From Vishniacozyma victoriae (Eukaryota > Basidiomycota > Tremellomycetes > Tremellales > Bulleribasidiaceae), in contig JADPYG010000088.1 in the NCBI GenBank assembly GCA_017654735.1, positions 3,348,001 through 3,412,000 of the forward strand: a stretch of DNA of 64,000 bases. Reading direction: 5' to 3'. A model generated the notes under the pieces. It did not search any database and was not told the origin of the DNA. It saw only the letters and a list, made by a program, of their open reading frames with translations. Positions 46,210-57,709 of this stretch are shown one piece after another; the stretch's first letter is position 1, and each line of letters opens with the position of its first letter. Both the position numbers and the translations under genes were made by a program.

Positions 46210-47445
46210 TCACTTATGACCTCCCCAGACATACTGCCATCCACTAGGAATCAGCTCCCTCCTCACTTTCGGGTATATGATACGTACAGAGGAGTAATCT
46301 CTCCGCTGTCATCCATCAATCTGTTGAAAGGATGAACATCGTGTGGGTGCGTTGCATTCCTAAGTGCACCGAACCAGGCATATCGCCTACTTGTTAGCTC
46401 TGATCTCAAGGGGGCACCTAGCTGACGCACTTGATTTGTGGATCCTCATCCATGAATTCCGTTACTTGCCCCATGAAATCATGGACTGCTTGTTGGTCTT
46501 TTGGAGCTGCCCCGCCGAAGGTCTTTTAATCAGCGTGACCCACGATAATCGAGAAGAAAGCTCACGGTCATGCAGAACTCTGTTATCCAGAGTGGTTTAC
46601 CAAACTTCCTGAACCCTTCGATAATCTCCTTGATACCCCCTAGATCCATCGCATATGCGTGTACGGCAACAATATCCGGCGGATTCGCGAGATTCGGATG
46701 GTTGAGAAATCTCTAATAATGTCAGCTAGACTCTCGTATTTGAGGCTCACATTCAACCAGTCAACGTCGTTTGCGACCCCGGGGCTGACGAGCTTGGCTT
46801 TGGGATTGATATCTTTGATAGGCTTGGCAAATTTGTTCCACCTGTTCTCGTCAGACTATCTCTGACGTCGAGGCGAGCAGAGGGACATACGCTGTAACCG
46901 CCTGATCTTCAGACAGGGTGCTAGCCACGTTCGAGCCTACGGCATCTAGTCAAGTCAGTATCGAATGTTCGCAAGAGGATTGAGACTTGCCAGGTTCATT
47001 AAATCCCATGACGTGCTGGAAACCCTCTTGTATATTGGGGTCGTCGGCGTCTTTACCGGTCCAACTGAAATAAGTCCAGCACTCGAGATCTTGATGTGTA
47101 CTTACAACATCGGTACATATTCCCCTTTCAACTGGAAACCTTGGGTCGTTTGTCCTAGTTGTCTTCCGTCCCAATATCTATTCCAATTATATGACCAAAA
47201 TATTTTCTACCTTATCAGGATTGAATTCGGGGATGGTGATGGACTTACAGATCCGGGCGGAAAGAATTTATTGACTGGATCAGAGCTTCCTTCCTGGGCC
47301 GGCCATGATATACCTGCTTTCGGCCCATGTGCCTGCCTGTCAGCATCTGGCAGAGTTTGACTACAGGTAAGGTAAAACGTGCACCTGGTTTACTACCCAG
47401 CACGCAGACTGATAAAAGAGTGAATAAGTAGGCGTTGAGTAGCAT
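46210..47445 (-). CDS. Secreted GH128-type glycosyl hydrolase, copy 1
   Basis: Exon 1 encodes a clean signal peptide MLLNAYLFTLLSVCVLGSKP. An intron ending AAAGCAG leads to GISWPAQEGSSDPVNKFFPP. Then come YNWNRYWDGRQL, GEYVPM, GFQHVMGFNEP (family catalytic-core motif FNEP), VVAVHAYA, GKPLWITEF (nucleophile region WhTEF), YAWFGAL, HPFNRLMDDSGEITPL and a last exon GWQYVWGGHK ending at TGA 46210-46212. The enzyme is expected outside the cell or in the wall. It lies head-to-tail with copy 2, 340 bp apart, with the same exon pattern, so the pair arose by tandem duplication. It shares a 294-bp divergent promoter with TMA20. Confidence 0.78.
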
Positions 47446-47739
47446 TTCTGAATTTCTGAATGAGTGTCGGTAAGTGTTAGATTGGAGATGAGAAGATGTC
47501 AGTCATACATGATAAGGGTACCCTCTGATATATGATGTGAAAGGTAAGATAGGATATGACTGGTGAGAGTGATCGACAGGGGGTAAGGAAGGGGTAGGGG
47601 GTTCACAGGAAGGGGTTACAGTACAAAGGTAGTTAGTTGGATTTGATTCCGTCCTCAAGTCGAAGGTAGTGTAAAGTGGATCAACTGACTATACCTCACT
47701 CCTTTATTTTCAGACTAGACTACTAAGTCGGTTTCAGCA

Positions 47740-48728
47740 ATGTTTAAAAAGTAAGCTACCAGCTTCTCAATCCTTTCCAAGGTGAAGATGGAACGACCAG
47801 CTGACAGAACCCCAGATTTCACCCAAAAGATGACGTATCATCATCAACCTCCCTCAAATCTTCTGTTCAAAGAGGAATAAGAAGTGCAGTCTTGACTCAA
47901 ATGCCACTTCTCACTCAACCCGCTACTTTACCCGAAACAACTGAGGAACCTACCGAGGAAACAGCAGAGGCAGAGGCGGAGGTAGAGGAGGAAGTACCGA
48001 AGAAAGGCAAGAAAGGAAAGGGAGGAGGTGGGAAGAAAGCGAAAGGTGGGAAAGGGAAGAAAGAGGAGGCAGAGCCTGTAGAGGAAGAGGCTGGGGAAAT
48101 TACTTTGATCGATGAGATATGGCCAAAGAAGGAGGCTTTGGGTTTGACAAAGTGGTATGTCCCTGCTTTGCAACGGCAGTGTACGCAGGAACTGATGGTA
48201 GTCATGATCGTATATCGATATATACCGTCAATACCGTTCCATTATTTGTTCAGCACTTTGACGGGCCTTTCATCCCAACACTGAAGCTATTACATCGATG
48301 TAAGCTTGCTCGTATGGCTTGTTCCACAGAAAGCTGACCCCCAGATCCAGCACTGTTACCCCACGTCCAGATTGATAGAGGAGCAATCAAATTCTTATTA
48401 GCCGTATGTCCCAATCCTTCTTATCAACGTATGCAGGGCTGATATTAAGGGCGCAAACATGATGGCACCAGGATTCTTATCAGCCGGAGGAAACCTACCC
48501 GACGGTCTGGAAGAAGGTCGATTAGTAGCGATACATGCAGAGGGCAAGGAACATGCTTGTGGAATCGGGAAAATGAGTGCGAGTTCTGAAGAAGTCAAGA
48601 AGGCCGGGAAGGGGGTTGCTGTTGAGGTAGTCACCTGGATTGGGTAAGCTTCCATCATTCGATGTTTGGAACGGATGAAGCTGATGATTAGTGATGATTT
48701 ATGGAAGATTGATACGATAGGTCTGTAG
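47740..48728 (+). CDS. TMA20: Translation machinery-associated protein 20 (MCT-1 homolog), PUA domain
   Basis: Tma20/MCT-1 pairs with Tma22/DENR to recycle 40S subunits and help reinitiation. Exon 1 is only 11 nt (47740-47750, ATGTTTAAAAA). Splicing to the second AG of the acceptor region (after 47815) gives MFKKFHPKDDVSSSTSLKSS, the family start. Next comes SVQRGIRSAVLTQMPLL, then an insert of roughly 65 residues rich in E, K and G (47940-48100), then DEIWPKKEALGLTK. Later exons give FFVQHFDGPFIPTLKLLHR-like, LLPHVQIDRGAIKFLLAGAN, MMAPGFLSAGGNLPDGLEEG, VAIHAEGKEHACGIGKMSAS and VTWIGDDLWKIDTIGL. The PUA domain is complete. The acidic/basic insert is not in the human protein as I remember it. 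Confidence 0.92.
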
Positions 48729-49072
48729 GTCTTGATGACTAGAAGTTAGTGCGGACAATCTGGAGTGTTCACCATTATGCTATGCAACTTGCTCGCTTCA
48801 CCCAATCCCAGAGGATCAATTGTGTCAGGCTTTTCAGGCTCCAACCGAATACGAGATTCGACTGACTGACGCATGTCAACTGAAGAGGGAAACGTAATCA
48901 TGCAATGGTATCTAATCTAGCGCTACAGAAATGATGAAAGTAAAATTACAAATTTACAGCGATTTATGGTATGAAGCTAGCGATTGACAATGAATGGGTA
49001 GAGGCAAAGGTGATGATGTTGATGTTGATGAGACAAAGGCGATGATCCTGATGCTCAATGTCGGGTCGACAC

Positions 49073-50692
49073 TTAATCGAGCTGCTCTAGGGCGTCCCTC
49101 GCCAAGAGCGATTCCAGTGGTTTTCTACACAGAGGACTATGTTGTTAGCTCTTGTTGCCGTGACCTCGTGATGAAAAGACTTACCAAGTAGACCGACGCT
49201 CGAACCATGGTAAAAGACATTGTCCGTGGAAGAGGTGATTACAGGGTGTCATCTTTACACCTGTCTCCCCTTCTTCTCTACGCTCCAGACCCTCTACTGC
49301 TGCCGGCTCTACCTTCACATCTGGATCGTGACCATGTAGACAGATCCCACATTTCCACCCTGCATCCTCTTCATCTTGATCCTCCTCTTCCCTAATCTTC
49401 CGTTCTACATCAACCATCATTCCCGCCGTTACATTTGCTAGAGCCCTTAGTAACTCTGCAGCCTTGACGGGTCCAAGCTGGTCCCGGTGTGATCTTGGCA
49501 TCGGGATAAACATGAATGCCGGTGCTTCCCATGGACCATCCACCATATCCCCTATAATTGTTGCCATTGAATTAATGAGATCTTGCTCAGACGGACCTTC
49601 TGGTATCGGTAATGATCCGTGACCATGACCTCTTCGTGTGTGGGGTGCGATTCCAACAGGTCCAAATGGACCCATTTGCATATGAACCACTGGTATGTGA
49701 TTTGTAGATGGACGTAATGTGTTTTGCCGGGTACCGATTCGATCTTCCATACGAGGATGTAGAGCGGATGGCATATGATCCGTTCGTGGGTGTACTGCTA
49801 GCATCCAGCTCGCTAGATTTCCTGGATCCCCGTCTCCATTTCCTGGTACGATTCCGACTGAAGGTATACGAGGAGGTGACCTATCTCCATCACTGCCGAT
49901 TGTAGCAGCGACTGAAGAGGGGCCAGGAACGTGTGGACGCCTAGGGATCCTAAACATGAAATGTGGGGGTTGTGGTTGCTCGTTGGGTGGGTTTGGATTT
50001 GCTGCCGGGCGGGAGAAGTCGGTGTCAGGGAGTCTCCATGGTGGTCGTGCTCCGGTCTCCGCGTTCCGAGAGGTCGGCTGGCGGAAAGGAGGTATAGGTG
50101 GTAGCCATGAAGGTCGTCCAAGATCAATATTGGGACGCTCTGAAGTATCACTACCTGCCGAAGCAACTACTGATGCATTATCGACTTCCCTCTGTCTCGC
50201 TCTGTTTTCGGTGTTTAATCTCCTAGATGATTGATGCATATGAGCTGGAAAAGGAGGGGACCATTGAGTTCGATTATGAGGTTGTAAATCGGTCCGTTCG
50301 GTCCCAGAATCATATCTGGGTGGATTGAGAGTATGTCGAGTCAATCGTTCCCTAGTGAGGACAGGTGCGGGTGGAAGCCACGGTTCGCGTGGGAAATTAT
50401 CTGCACGAATCTCAGATCCTGCAGAAGCAGCTACTGAAGATATATCGACGTCCATTTCATTATCATCATAATCTAATCCGCGGTCAAGTGATGAGAGTGG
50501 TGAAGGCGTAACACAGGGATGAGGAGGTGGCGAAGCGGATCTCCTTTGGTTTCGGCCTCTTTCTCGAGATTCGGGTCGAGCTGGAGCTGGGGAATCATAT
50601 GGGCTGAATGGGTATCGTGAACCAGAAGGTGATGGGTCGTTGCGTATAGAAGGGGAACTTGAGCGCGAACGTTGACGTTCTCGGTACGACAT
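49073..50692 (-). CDS. RING-H2 finger protein, probable E3 ubiquitin ligase
   Basis: The large first exon (49181-50692, start MSYRERQRSRSSSPSIRNDP) is Ser/Pro/Arg-rich and mostly disordered, with three related ISSVAASAGSE-type segments (SVAASAGSE, SVVASAGSD, SVAATIGSD). Near the C-terminus lies WKCGICLHGHD, an acidic insert, MTPCNHLFHGQCLLPWFERR, then a short intron to CPLCRKPLESLLARD and the stop at 49073-49075. The spacing C-x2-C...C-x-H-x2-H-x2-C...C-x2-C fits RING-H2, with an unusually long loop between the second and third ligands. Substrate and pathway are unknown. It is convergent with TMA20 and divergent from IMP1. Confidence 0.85.
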
Positions 50693-51127
50693 GGTGGTCG
50701 GGTGATGCGGTGTGATCGGAGGGAGATACGTATTTCTATTGTCCTCGGGGAGTGATGGTAGTGACGAAATAGGATATACAAATGACTTCTAAGTGTATAT
50801 GTATTGATGGGAATAAGATACAAAGGGTGTATTGTTTAGTTGTTTATTATATGTATGACAAAGGGTGATATAACAAGGAGTACAAGAGTCATAGATGTAT
50901 CGCAGTATCTGTATCTTGTACCGTCTGACGTGCGTTACTAATAAGAACCCGGGCCTCCACATTAAACATTAAACTACTATTACTCAATATGGCGTTTATA
51001 ACACATCGGATCTTGCCGATCCATCACCTTGGTATTCCTCGATTTCACTCAGTCAGACAAGCTATATCAGATAGCAGTTCACGGCTCGGGTGAACAAGGT
51101 AGCTGCAGTCGCCAAGAACATAACATA
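50693..51127. other. Divergent promoter between the RING gene and IMP1
   Basis: 435 bp; two ATGs upstream of IMP1 near 51029 are in its frame but add residues unlike a presequence. No other feature seen. Confidence 0.4.
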
Positions 51128-51799
51128 ATGAGTCTTTCACGGCTCGGGAGACGCTTTGCATCTTCGCAAGCTGGTGGCCTCCGCGAAACCCTACACCGAT
51201 ATCGACCTCCACCACTTATACCTCTCGGTATCCGGGTTATCCAAGTAGTAGCCGCCTACCACTTTATCACAACTACTATAATCGATATCAGACTATGCTC
51301 GGGCCATTCTATGCTCCCTACCTTATCATACGAAGGGGACTGTGTCGTCTGTTCCCCAATCCCCTACTGGTTCCCGTTCATTTCACCCGCTAAACGCCGG
51401 CCGAAACGCGGTGATCTGGTGGTTGCGGATTCACCTAATTCATTAGGAAATACCGTCTTGAAGAGGGTAATTGGTGTTGAAGGGGATATTATTGAGATAG
51501 AACCCAGGAGAGGAGTAGATCGTAAATGGATAGCAGAAGCTGATGAGGCTTATTTCGGGGAACGCCCCATGCACCCAGGATTAGAAGGAAGGGGGAAGGA
51601 TTCAGAGGGCAGACCGATGGTTCATGGTAGGAGGGGTGAGGGGAAGTTCATCAAAGTCCCCAAGGGGCATATTTGGGTTGTAGGGGATAATCTTAGTAAT
51701 TCGACGGATTCAAGGCATTATGGTCCTGTACCACTTGCCATGGTCAAGGGGAAGGTGCTTGCTAGGGTCAGTACTCCCCTATCCTACAGCTATGGGTAG
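51128..51799 (+). CDS. IMP1: Mitochondrial inner membrane signal peptidase subunit 1
   Basis: Imp1 is a type I signal peptidase of the inner membrane, facing the intermembrane space, that matures proteins such as Cox2 and cytochrome b2. The single exon encodes an Arg-rich leader (MSLSRLGRRFASSQAGGLRE), a membrane segment around VIQVVAAYHFITTTIIDI, then CSGHSMLPTL with the nucleophile Ser. TVLKRVIGVEGDIIEI follows with the general-base Lys, then the family box HIWVVGDNLSNSTDSRHYGP. Length (about 223 residues) is somewhat above yeast Imp1 because of a charged loop near residues 135-175. An in-frame upstream ATG (51029) exists; the 51128 start was chosen for its mitochondrial-type leader. Confidence 0.93.
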   Translation: MSLSRLGRRFASSQAGGLRETLHRYRPPPLIPLGIRVIQVVAAYHFITTTIIDIRLCSGHSMLPTLSYEGDCVVCSPIPYWFPFISPAKRRPKRGDLVVADSPNSLGNTVLKRVIGVEGDIIEIEPRRGVDRKWIAEADEAYFGERPMHPGLEGRGKDSEGRPMVHGRRGEGKFIKVPKGHIWVVGDNLSNSTDSRHYGPVPLAMVKGKVLARVSTPLSYSYG

Positions 51800-52484
51800 T
51801 AGCTGATCAATAGGTCTGGCCGAATCCCGTCAGTTTCACAAATCCAATCAAGGCGACCAATGAAATTACCATTCCCCCAACTCCAGTCGACAAGTGATTA
51901 ATAACCATTCCGGGCTTCCCCTCTCATTTCATATCAATCATCTTCGAGCCCCCATTGTACATGTAGACAATACATACCTAGCATCTAATCTCATGCATAG
52001 CATCATCGATCCCCCTCCCGTCGCACTGCATAATCTTTCCTATTACTTGTTCAAAATTGATTCCGCCATCATCATTTCCCCTACTGTTTAATCATGTTTC
52101 ATCATCGTATTATACCCTCCTTGCCATTACACAGCACCTTTAAGGATTAAGAAGTTGATGAAACAAACAAGGGGCTAATATTACGGAAAGGATGGATGCA
52201 TCATCATTGATTTGATGGGAACAAGGGAATAAGTCAAGGGGACAGGGGAAGAAGTAATATCAGGCTGAAATCTTACCTTTGTGTGTAAGGATTGTCGGGT
52301 TCGGGATAACTATATTAAACCTCTGAAGTGAAATCCTAAGCTCATTCATTCCCTTGTCTATCCACCATCGTTTATCTGTATTTAACCCGACTCACCTACG
52401 TCTAGCTTCCGTTCTCCCCACACACCACAACTCGACTAAATCCAAACATCTCTAACCCCCACCACACCACACCCTATCCCCACA
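51800..52484. other. Intergenic between IMP1 and the membrane-protein gene
   Basis: 685 bp without a gene. The last 150 bases before 52485 are C/T-rich with repeated CACCACA and look like a promoter. Confidence 0.45.
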
Positions 52485-53243
52485 ATGACTAGCCTATTCA
52501 CATTCATCCGCCAAGACCTCCGAGCAGCACTAGTAGCTTCCCTCCTAATCCTAGCCCACGCTCTCCTCCTCACAGCCTCCAAAGCACGTAAGTTTTCCCC
52601 CCTCTATCCTTCCTGTATCTACCTTTTCATACTAACTATCAGCCCAAGAATCACGTACAGAAGAACTCGTCAAGGCTTTAGGAACGATATCAGCTCTTAT
52701 CTCCGTAACGATCCTATGGGTCACTTTCACCATCCTCGAAGCTGCCGATGGTATCAGGTCGATCTTTGGAAAGAAAAGGTCTTTAGAGGATGAGGATGAA
52801 GAGGAAGATGGAGAGCGGTATATATTCTGTATGACTTGGATTGAACTTGGTTTCGGGCTTGTACTACTTGCTTTCTGGACTTGTATGTCTTTCCTTCAGT
52901 TCTGAGAACGATCAAGACTGATAGTAGATTACCACTCGCAAGCAGAATTGATCATGTCTGCATTCTCAGCAACGCGAACAACAGGACTAGGTAAGTCATC
53001 TTTCTGCTAAATCCAACATAAAGCTGACAACCAGTGATGATAAGAATAGCATATACAATCGGAATCTCTTCCCTAGCCCTCCTCCAGCTCCACCTAATCC
53101 TATCGATAACATGGCACGCATTTTGGCAGGGTGGGGTCATGAGTTCTCATTTCTGGAATGAAAGGACAGGGTGGTGGGTCGGAGTAGGCAAGATCAGGCT
53201 TGAGAGTAGGCGTAGTGGGGGTGAGGGTCATGAGAAGGTCTAG
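52485..53243 (+). CDS. Small four-span membrane protein of unknown family
   Basis: Four exons join: 52485-52588, about 52644-52882, 52929-52991 and 53035-53243. The product starts MTSLFTFIRQDLRAALVASL. Four hydrophobic helices are visible: AALVASLLILAHALLLTA (residues about 14-31), GTISALISVTILWVTFTILE, FCMTWIELGFGLVLLAFWT and IGISSLALLQLHLILSI. An acidic loop (EDEDEEEDGERY) separates helix 2 from helix 3. The tail is HFWNERTGWWVGVGKIRLES then a Gly/Lys end. All junctions keep frame and use CTGAT/CTGAC-type branch sites. I do not recognise the family; the layout would suit an ER or Golgi tetraspan protein. Confidence 0.7.
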
Positions 53244-53481
53244 ATGTAGATTATTAGAGCTGTTGATCGGTTTCTATCTATATGCGTATGTTCAAATTAG
53301 TCATGTCTCGTCTCGTCATCATGTATTTCTATCATTGAGAAATCTGCCAAAGTAATGTCTAAGCCACCCTTGAGAACGGATTCATACCTATCATAATCAT
53401 CATGACAACTAAATACACATCTACAACCATGGCTAATTTATACAATGTTCGTCTTAGTATCCAACAACCTAACCTGACCTA

Positions 53482-56400
53482 CTACACTACACTCTTTCCA
53501 TTAGGCGCAGCCTCACCCCCTTTGAAAGGTCTAATCCAACTATCAGTCCCAACAGGTCCCAGACTCTGTAAAGGGCGTGGCTTAGGTGGTCTCGGTATCT
53601 TTTCCCCCTCTCCCTCCCCTTTTTTACAAGCAATAATAGCTGGTTCTTTCATTGCTCCAAACCGTCCCGAATCATTTTCAATCTCAATAGCATTTTCCGT
53701 AATTGTCGTATATTCATCTTGTAGCGTTTCTTGTTGTTCCTCTTGTTGTTGTGGTGGTGGTGATGGTACATGTTCGTGACTTGTTGATCTTGATATAGTT
53801 GATTTGGAATGACTACCGCTCGAAACGTCTGATACAGATTCCATACCCGGATCATCGTTATCATCCCATGTAGGGGGTTCATCTTGGACCGTAAATATCT
53901 TTTTTGGCATCTGGATATCAGCACTACTCCTAAGTTAGAGATGAATACAAAGATGGAGACTAACCTTATTGACGCGCTGACAAAAGTCTTCGAAATCCGC
54001 TTCATTCTTACACAAGAACCCAAGTAGCATGCTCGGATCTACATTCGACAGTGGGATTTTCTTGATTTTATCACAATGGAATGTCCGAAGTTGAGCTTCA
54101 GTATAGGCAGAAGCGAACCATTTCGTTGATTCCGTTGTATTCCCTTCTTGCACCGGTGCCGGGACTGTTGGACTTTCGGTATCGGTAGCTCTTGAGCGAG
54201 TACGTTCAGGCGCAGCCATCGGCGTTGGGTCTGTGGAATTGATCGCGTTCTCTTGCCTTGGAGAAGGAGCTAGAGGGGTAGTAGGTGATTCAGGCATTTT
54301 ACTAGGTGATTCAGGTGGTGTACGTCTCGTATCGATCCGTACAGTAGGTCGTAATGTCGATTTCCGAACTCGATTAGTAGGTGACGAAGTAGCACTACTA
54401 GAATCGGATAAATCATCCACATCAACTTCGTCCAGCGAGTAGGTCGTTAGAGGTTTGATGATCTCGATATCTTCCTCTTCCACTGGAGAGGTTGATTTGC
54501 GCCAGTGTGGTGTGAGTGGCGTTCGAGGACCTGGAGGGGGTACTTTGAGCGGTACGGCGGGTCTTGTAAAATGTGGATCGAGGTAGAAGAGAGAATCGCC
54601 TTGGGTACCGATAAAGTAATAGGATGAGGATGGTCTTCCACCTGCAATCCCGACGGACTGGGGGAAGGTAAACAACGCCTGTTCATCAGCTCGTTCTCGT
54701 GACCGACAGAGCTTGTCAGCTTACCTTGATACTCTCGTAGTATATCGGATTCACACCTTCCAACCCCAATCTCAGGCCAACAAGGATTAAAACAGCTTTA
54801 TCACCCCAAACCCGCCCTCGTTCCGATAATGACCTCTTCGAGCTCGTCCCACTGGCTTTACTTTCCTCGTCATCGAACCAGCCAGTGGACGATAGTGACG
54901 AAGCAGAGTAGACATCCGATTTATAAATCATCGAATCAGTAGCTGAAACCACAGAGACTCCACATGGTGGGAAGGAATTTGCTAATGTCCTAACCTTGTC
55001 AGCTTGGCTCGTTTCATGGGACTAGAGACTAACTTGAGGGCACCGGCAGCTGTACTCGGACCGAACCATTCGCCTACTTCCTTTCCTAGTTCTTTACCGA
55101 TTAATGCCATGCGGTGAACACTAAATGGACATAATGGCGAAGGATCATCAAAGAACCACGATAAAATGCGGATATGGGTTGCGAAATCTTCCAACTGTTC
55201 CGGATCTTCAGGTTTGATCAGTGGCATACGCCATTCTACTCATTAGCCAAAGTTTATCGTGTGTGTAGAAAGAGACTCACCCCTGCCAAGATGTAGATGG
55301 ATGAGAGCATTCGCGAGCATACTCTGCCCAGTCCTCAACATACATCCCCAACCAGCATCACTAGTCAATCCCCTTTCCTCCCCATTCCTCGTCCAGCCCC
55401 AAGCAGAGCTCGATGGTCGATTAGGTAGAGAAGTAGAACCGATTGATGTCGAATAAGGTAAATCACTGACGACATCTGTCGAAGATGCGAAAGCGGAGTA
55501 GTATGCTTTTGGAGTAGGGATCAGCAGTTCTGGGGACAATGATATTATGGGAGCGTATTGAGAGCGATAAGTACACCAGATTCTTGAGCGGAAATCAGCG
55601 TAGACTGAGTATCAGCTTAGCCTATTGGATGACAGAAGAAGCTTACATTGTTCTGGCCACTTAATGATTTCTCGATCTTTTCTCTTTCCCTTCCCGGGGC
55701 TATCTAGTTGATTCGAATCTTTCTGAGGCGAAGAAGAAGGTAAAGCGAGAGAGAGTGATGAAGCGGAGAACAAGTTGCCGATACCTTTGGAAGGCGGTGA
55801 AGTTACTTGGGCCGGATCCTTTTTCTTGGGCCACACTGCCGGTCTGAGTGCCGCTTGATCCGTCTTGAACGATGGCGAAGCTACATTCATACTCGTCCCT
55901 GACGAGCTTGATCCTCGCCTCTTGCCCACCTGCCCATCGACCACGGTAGGTAAATCGGCAGCTGATGAATTTGGTGAATCGAATGGTGAACTCGGTCTGT
56001 AACCCGGATGACCAACTCCCATGACCCAAATTATATCGGGTGATTTATCAGGTTGTGCTTCTGAATCCAATAGATTCCTGACTCCATCTACTGCCTTTTG
56101 ACGAGCGGCGTACAAGAATGATGCAGCAGCTGAAGGACCTTTACGAGCTGGTGAAGAGGTTGTAGGTTGTTGATCCTGAGTAGCGGGAGACTCGAAGATG
56201 GTAGCGGATGAAGTGGAAGGTAAGAGGTTGGTGAACCATGAAGACATTCTTGATGGGATCGTTTCGGGTCCACGAGAGGATTGACCAGGTTGTGGTAATG
56301 AATTCCTTGATAATGCAGGAACAGATGCTGAGAGGTTATTGCTATTTGACATTCTCCTTGCTTCAAGTCCAGTGGGTTGATTGGCGGATGTAGATGATCT

Positions 56401-57153
56401 TATGGACTGAGCACCCTGCCATGAGAATTGGGAGTCGTGTGATAAACGGCGTGAATGGCCAGATGGAGGTGGTGCTCGGCTGACACTAGCCATTTGGATA
56501 GAAGCGTTACTTGATGATGCGGAGGTGATTGCCGAGTCGTTGGAAGTAGCTGACGAATACGATTGTTGGCGTTCCGACGGTCTAGGCGCTAATGAAGCTG
56601 AAATATCCTTATCCCTATCCCCTCCCCCTCTCAAGAACAACTTGGAAGTCTTTTTCACTAATCCCCTTCCTCTAGATTTCTTTTTCTCCATCTCCTTACT
56701 CGGTACCTCTGTCAATTGTGAATCGAACAAGTCGACGGGTTCCCCGAGACGTATAGGAGCTGTACGTAAATCCTCCTTGGAAGGGGGACTAATCAATACA
56801 TCATGCCCATGCCTCCTATCCGTCCCTGTCCCTGTCCCAGTGGTACCCTCAATCGTCCAGTCCTCTTCCGCATCCTCCGCTGGAATTGGCGTGCGTTTAC
56901 CCTTATCTTTCTCTTTATCCTTGTCCTTCCGGCGTAGCGTGAACCGTTGTGATTGACCAGGACCAGCTGAACGTGCTTTAGGTGGTGGTAATCTATCGGC
57001 AGGTGGCGGACCAGGTAGTTTACCAGCAGCGGTACCACTTCCGTGAGATTGAGTTGATGTTGATGGATTTGAAGATGTCGATGAAACAGGTGAAATGAGT
57101 GCCATGTCCCCAGCACTGGAAGGTGAAGTCTGAGAGTGCTTAGGGACGGTCAT
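53482..57153 (-). CDS. ATG4: Autophagy cysteine protease Atg4 with long N- and C-terminal extensions
   Basis: Atg4 trims and delipidates Atg8. The first exon (55612-57153, start [20 protein letters not shown]) is about 500 residues of Ser/Pro/Lys-rich disorder ending in [15 protein letters not shown]. The catalytic part follows: [32 protein letters not shown] with the active-site Cys, [50 protein letters not shown] and the [20 protein letters not shown] block with Asp and His. A large Ser/Thr-rich insert precedes [21 protein letters not shown] final exon carries [18 protein letters not shown] and a tail to TAG at 53482-53484. Cryptococcus ATG4 proteins are, as I recall, similarly oversized. 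At least seven exons. Confidence 0.92.
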
Positions 57154-57709
57154 GGCGGCGGGCGGGGAACTGTAATAGGTAAAAGGAATAGTTCGAATGG
57201 ATAGTATGAGTTGTATCGTTTGTTACTGATATGATCGACACAATATCCAGTCGGTCACCTGAGACAAACGCGTCTCGTAGGTACGATAATGTCTATTACG
57301 GCGGTGGTCAATTAACTACAAAGTCGCGCTGCCGTAAAGAGAATTCAATGGAAGTCGTAGTCGTGATAAGAGGATAGAGTACTGGGTCGTGTCGATTCGT
57401 GCCACTGGATCCTGTCCAGCTTGTATGGGTGAGTGATGGGTATAGATGACAGAGTAATACAATGTCTGTTGACACTTGTGTATACAGGGAGTATGTCAGC
57501 AGGGAGCAGGGAGCAGGGAGCAGGGTCAAGGAGGTCTCAAGCATCCCAGGGAACAGGGTATAACCGTAAATGACACGTGGCCAGATAGGCGCGCTGAAGC
57601 TTGGCGGGTGGGACCCTACTTGGGTGGTCGATTGATGGGGAACTGTCGTGCATGACTATGCTACACTCATCAACATTCACACTACTACTACTATGCAATC
57701 TACCTCCAT
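57154..57709. other. Intergenic between ATG4 and the dehydrogenase
   Basis: 556 bp without a gene. It contains a short GGGAGCA tandem repeat near 57500-57527. Confidence 0.45.
57500..57527. repeat. 7-bp GGGAGCA tandem repeat
   Basis: Three to four copies of GGGAGCA with flanking partial units, upstream of ATG4. Confidence 0.75.

Noticed and set aside
53402..53779. 125-codon plus-strand frame
   Set aside because: Antisense to the last ATG4 exon.
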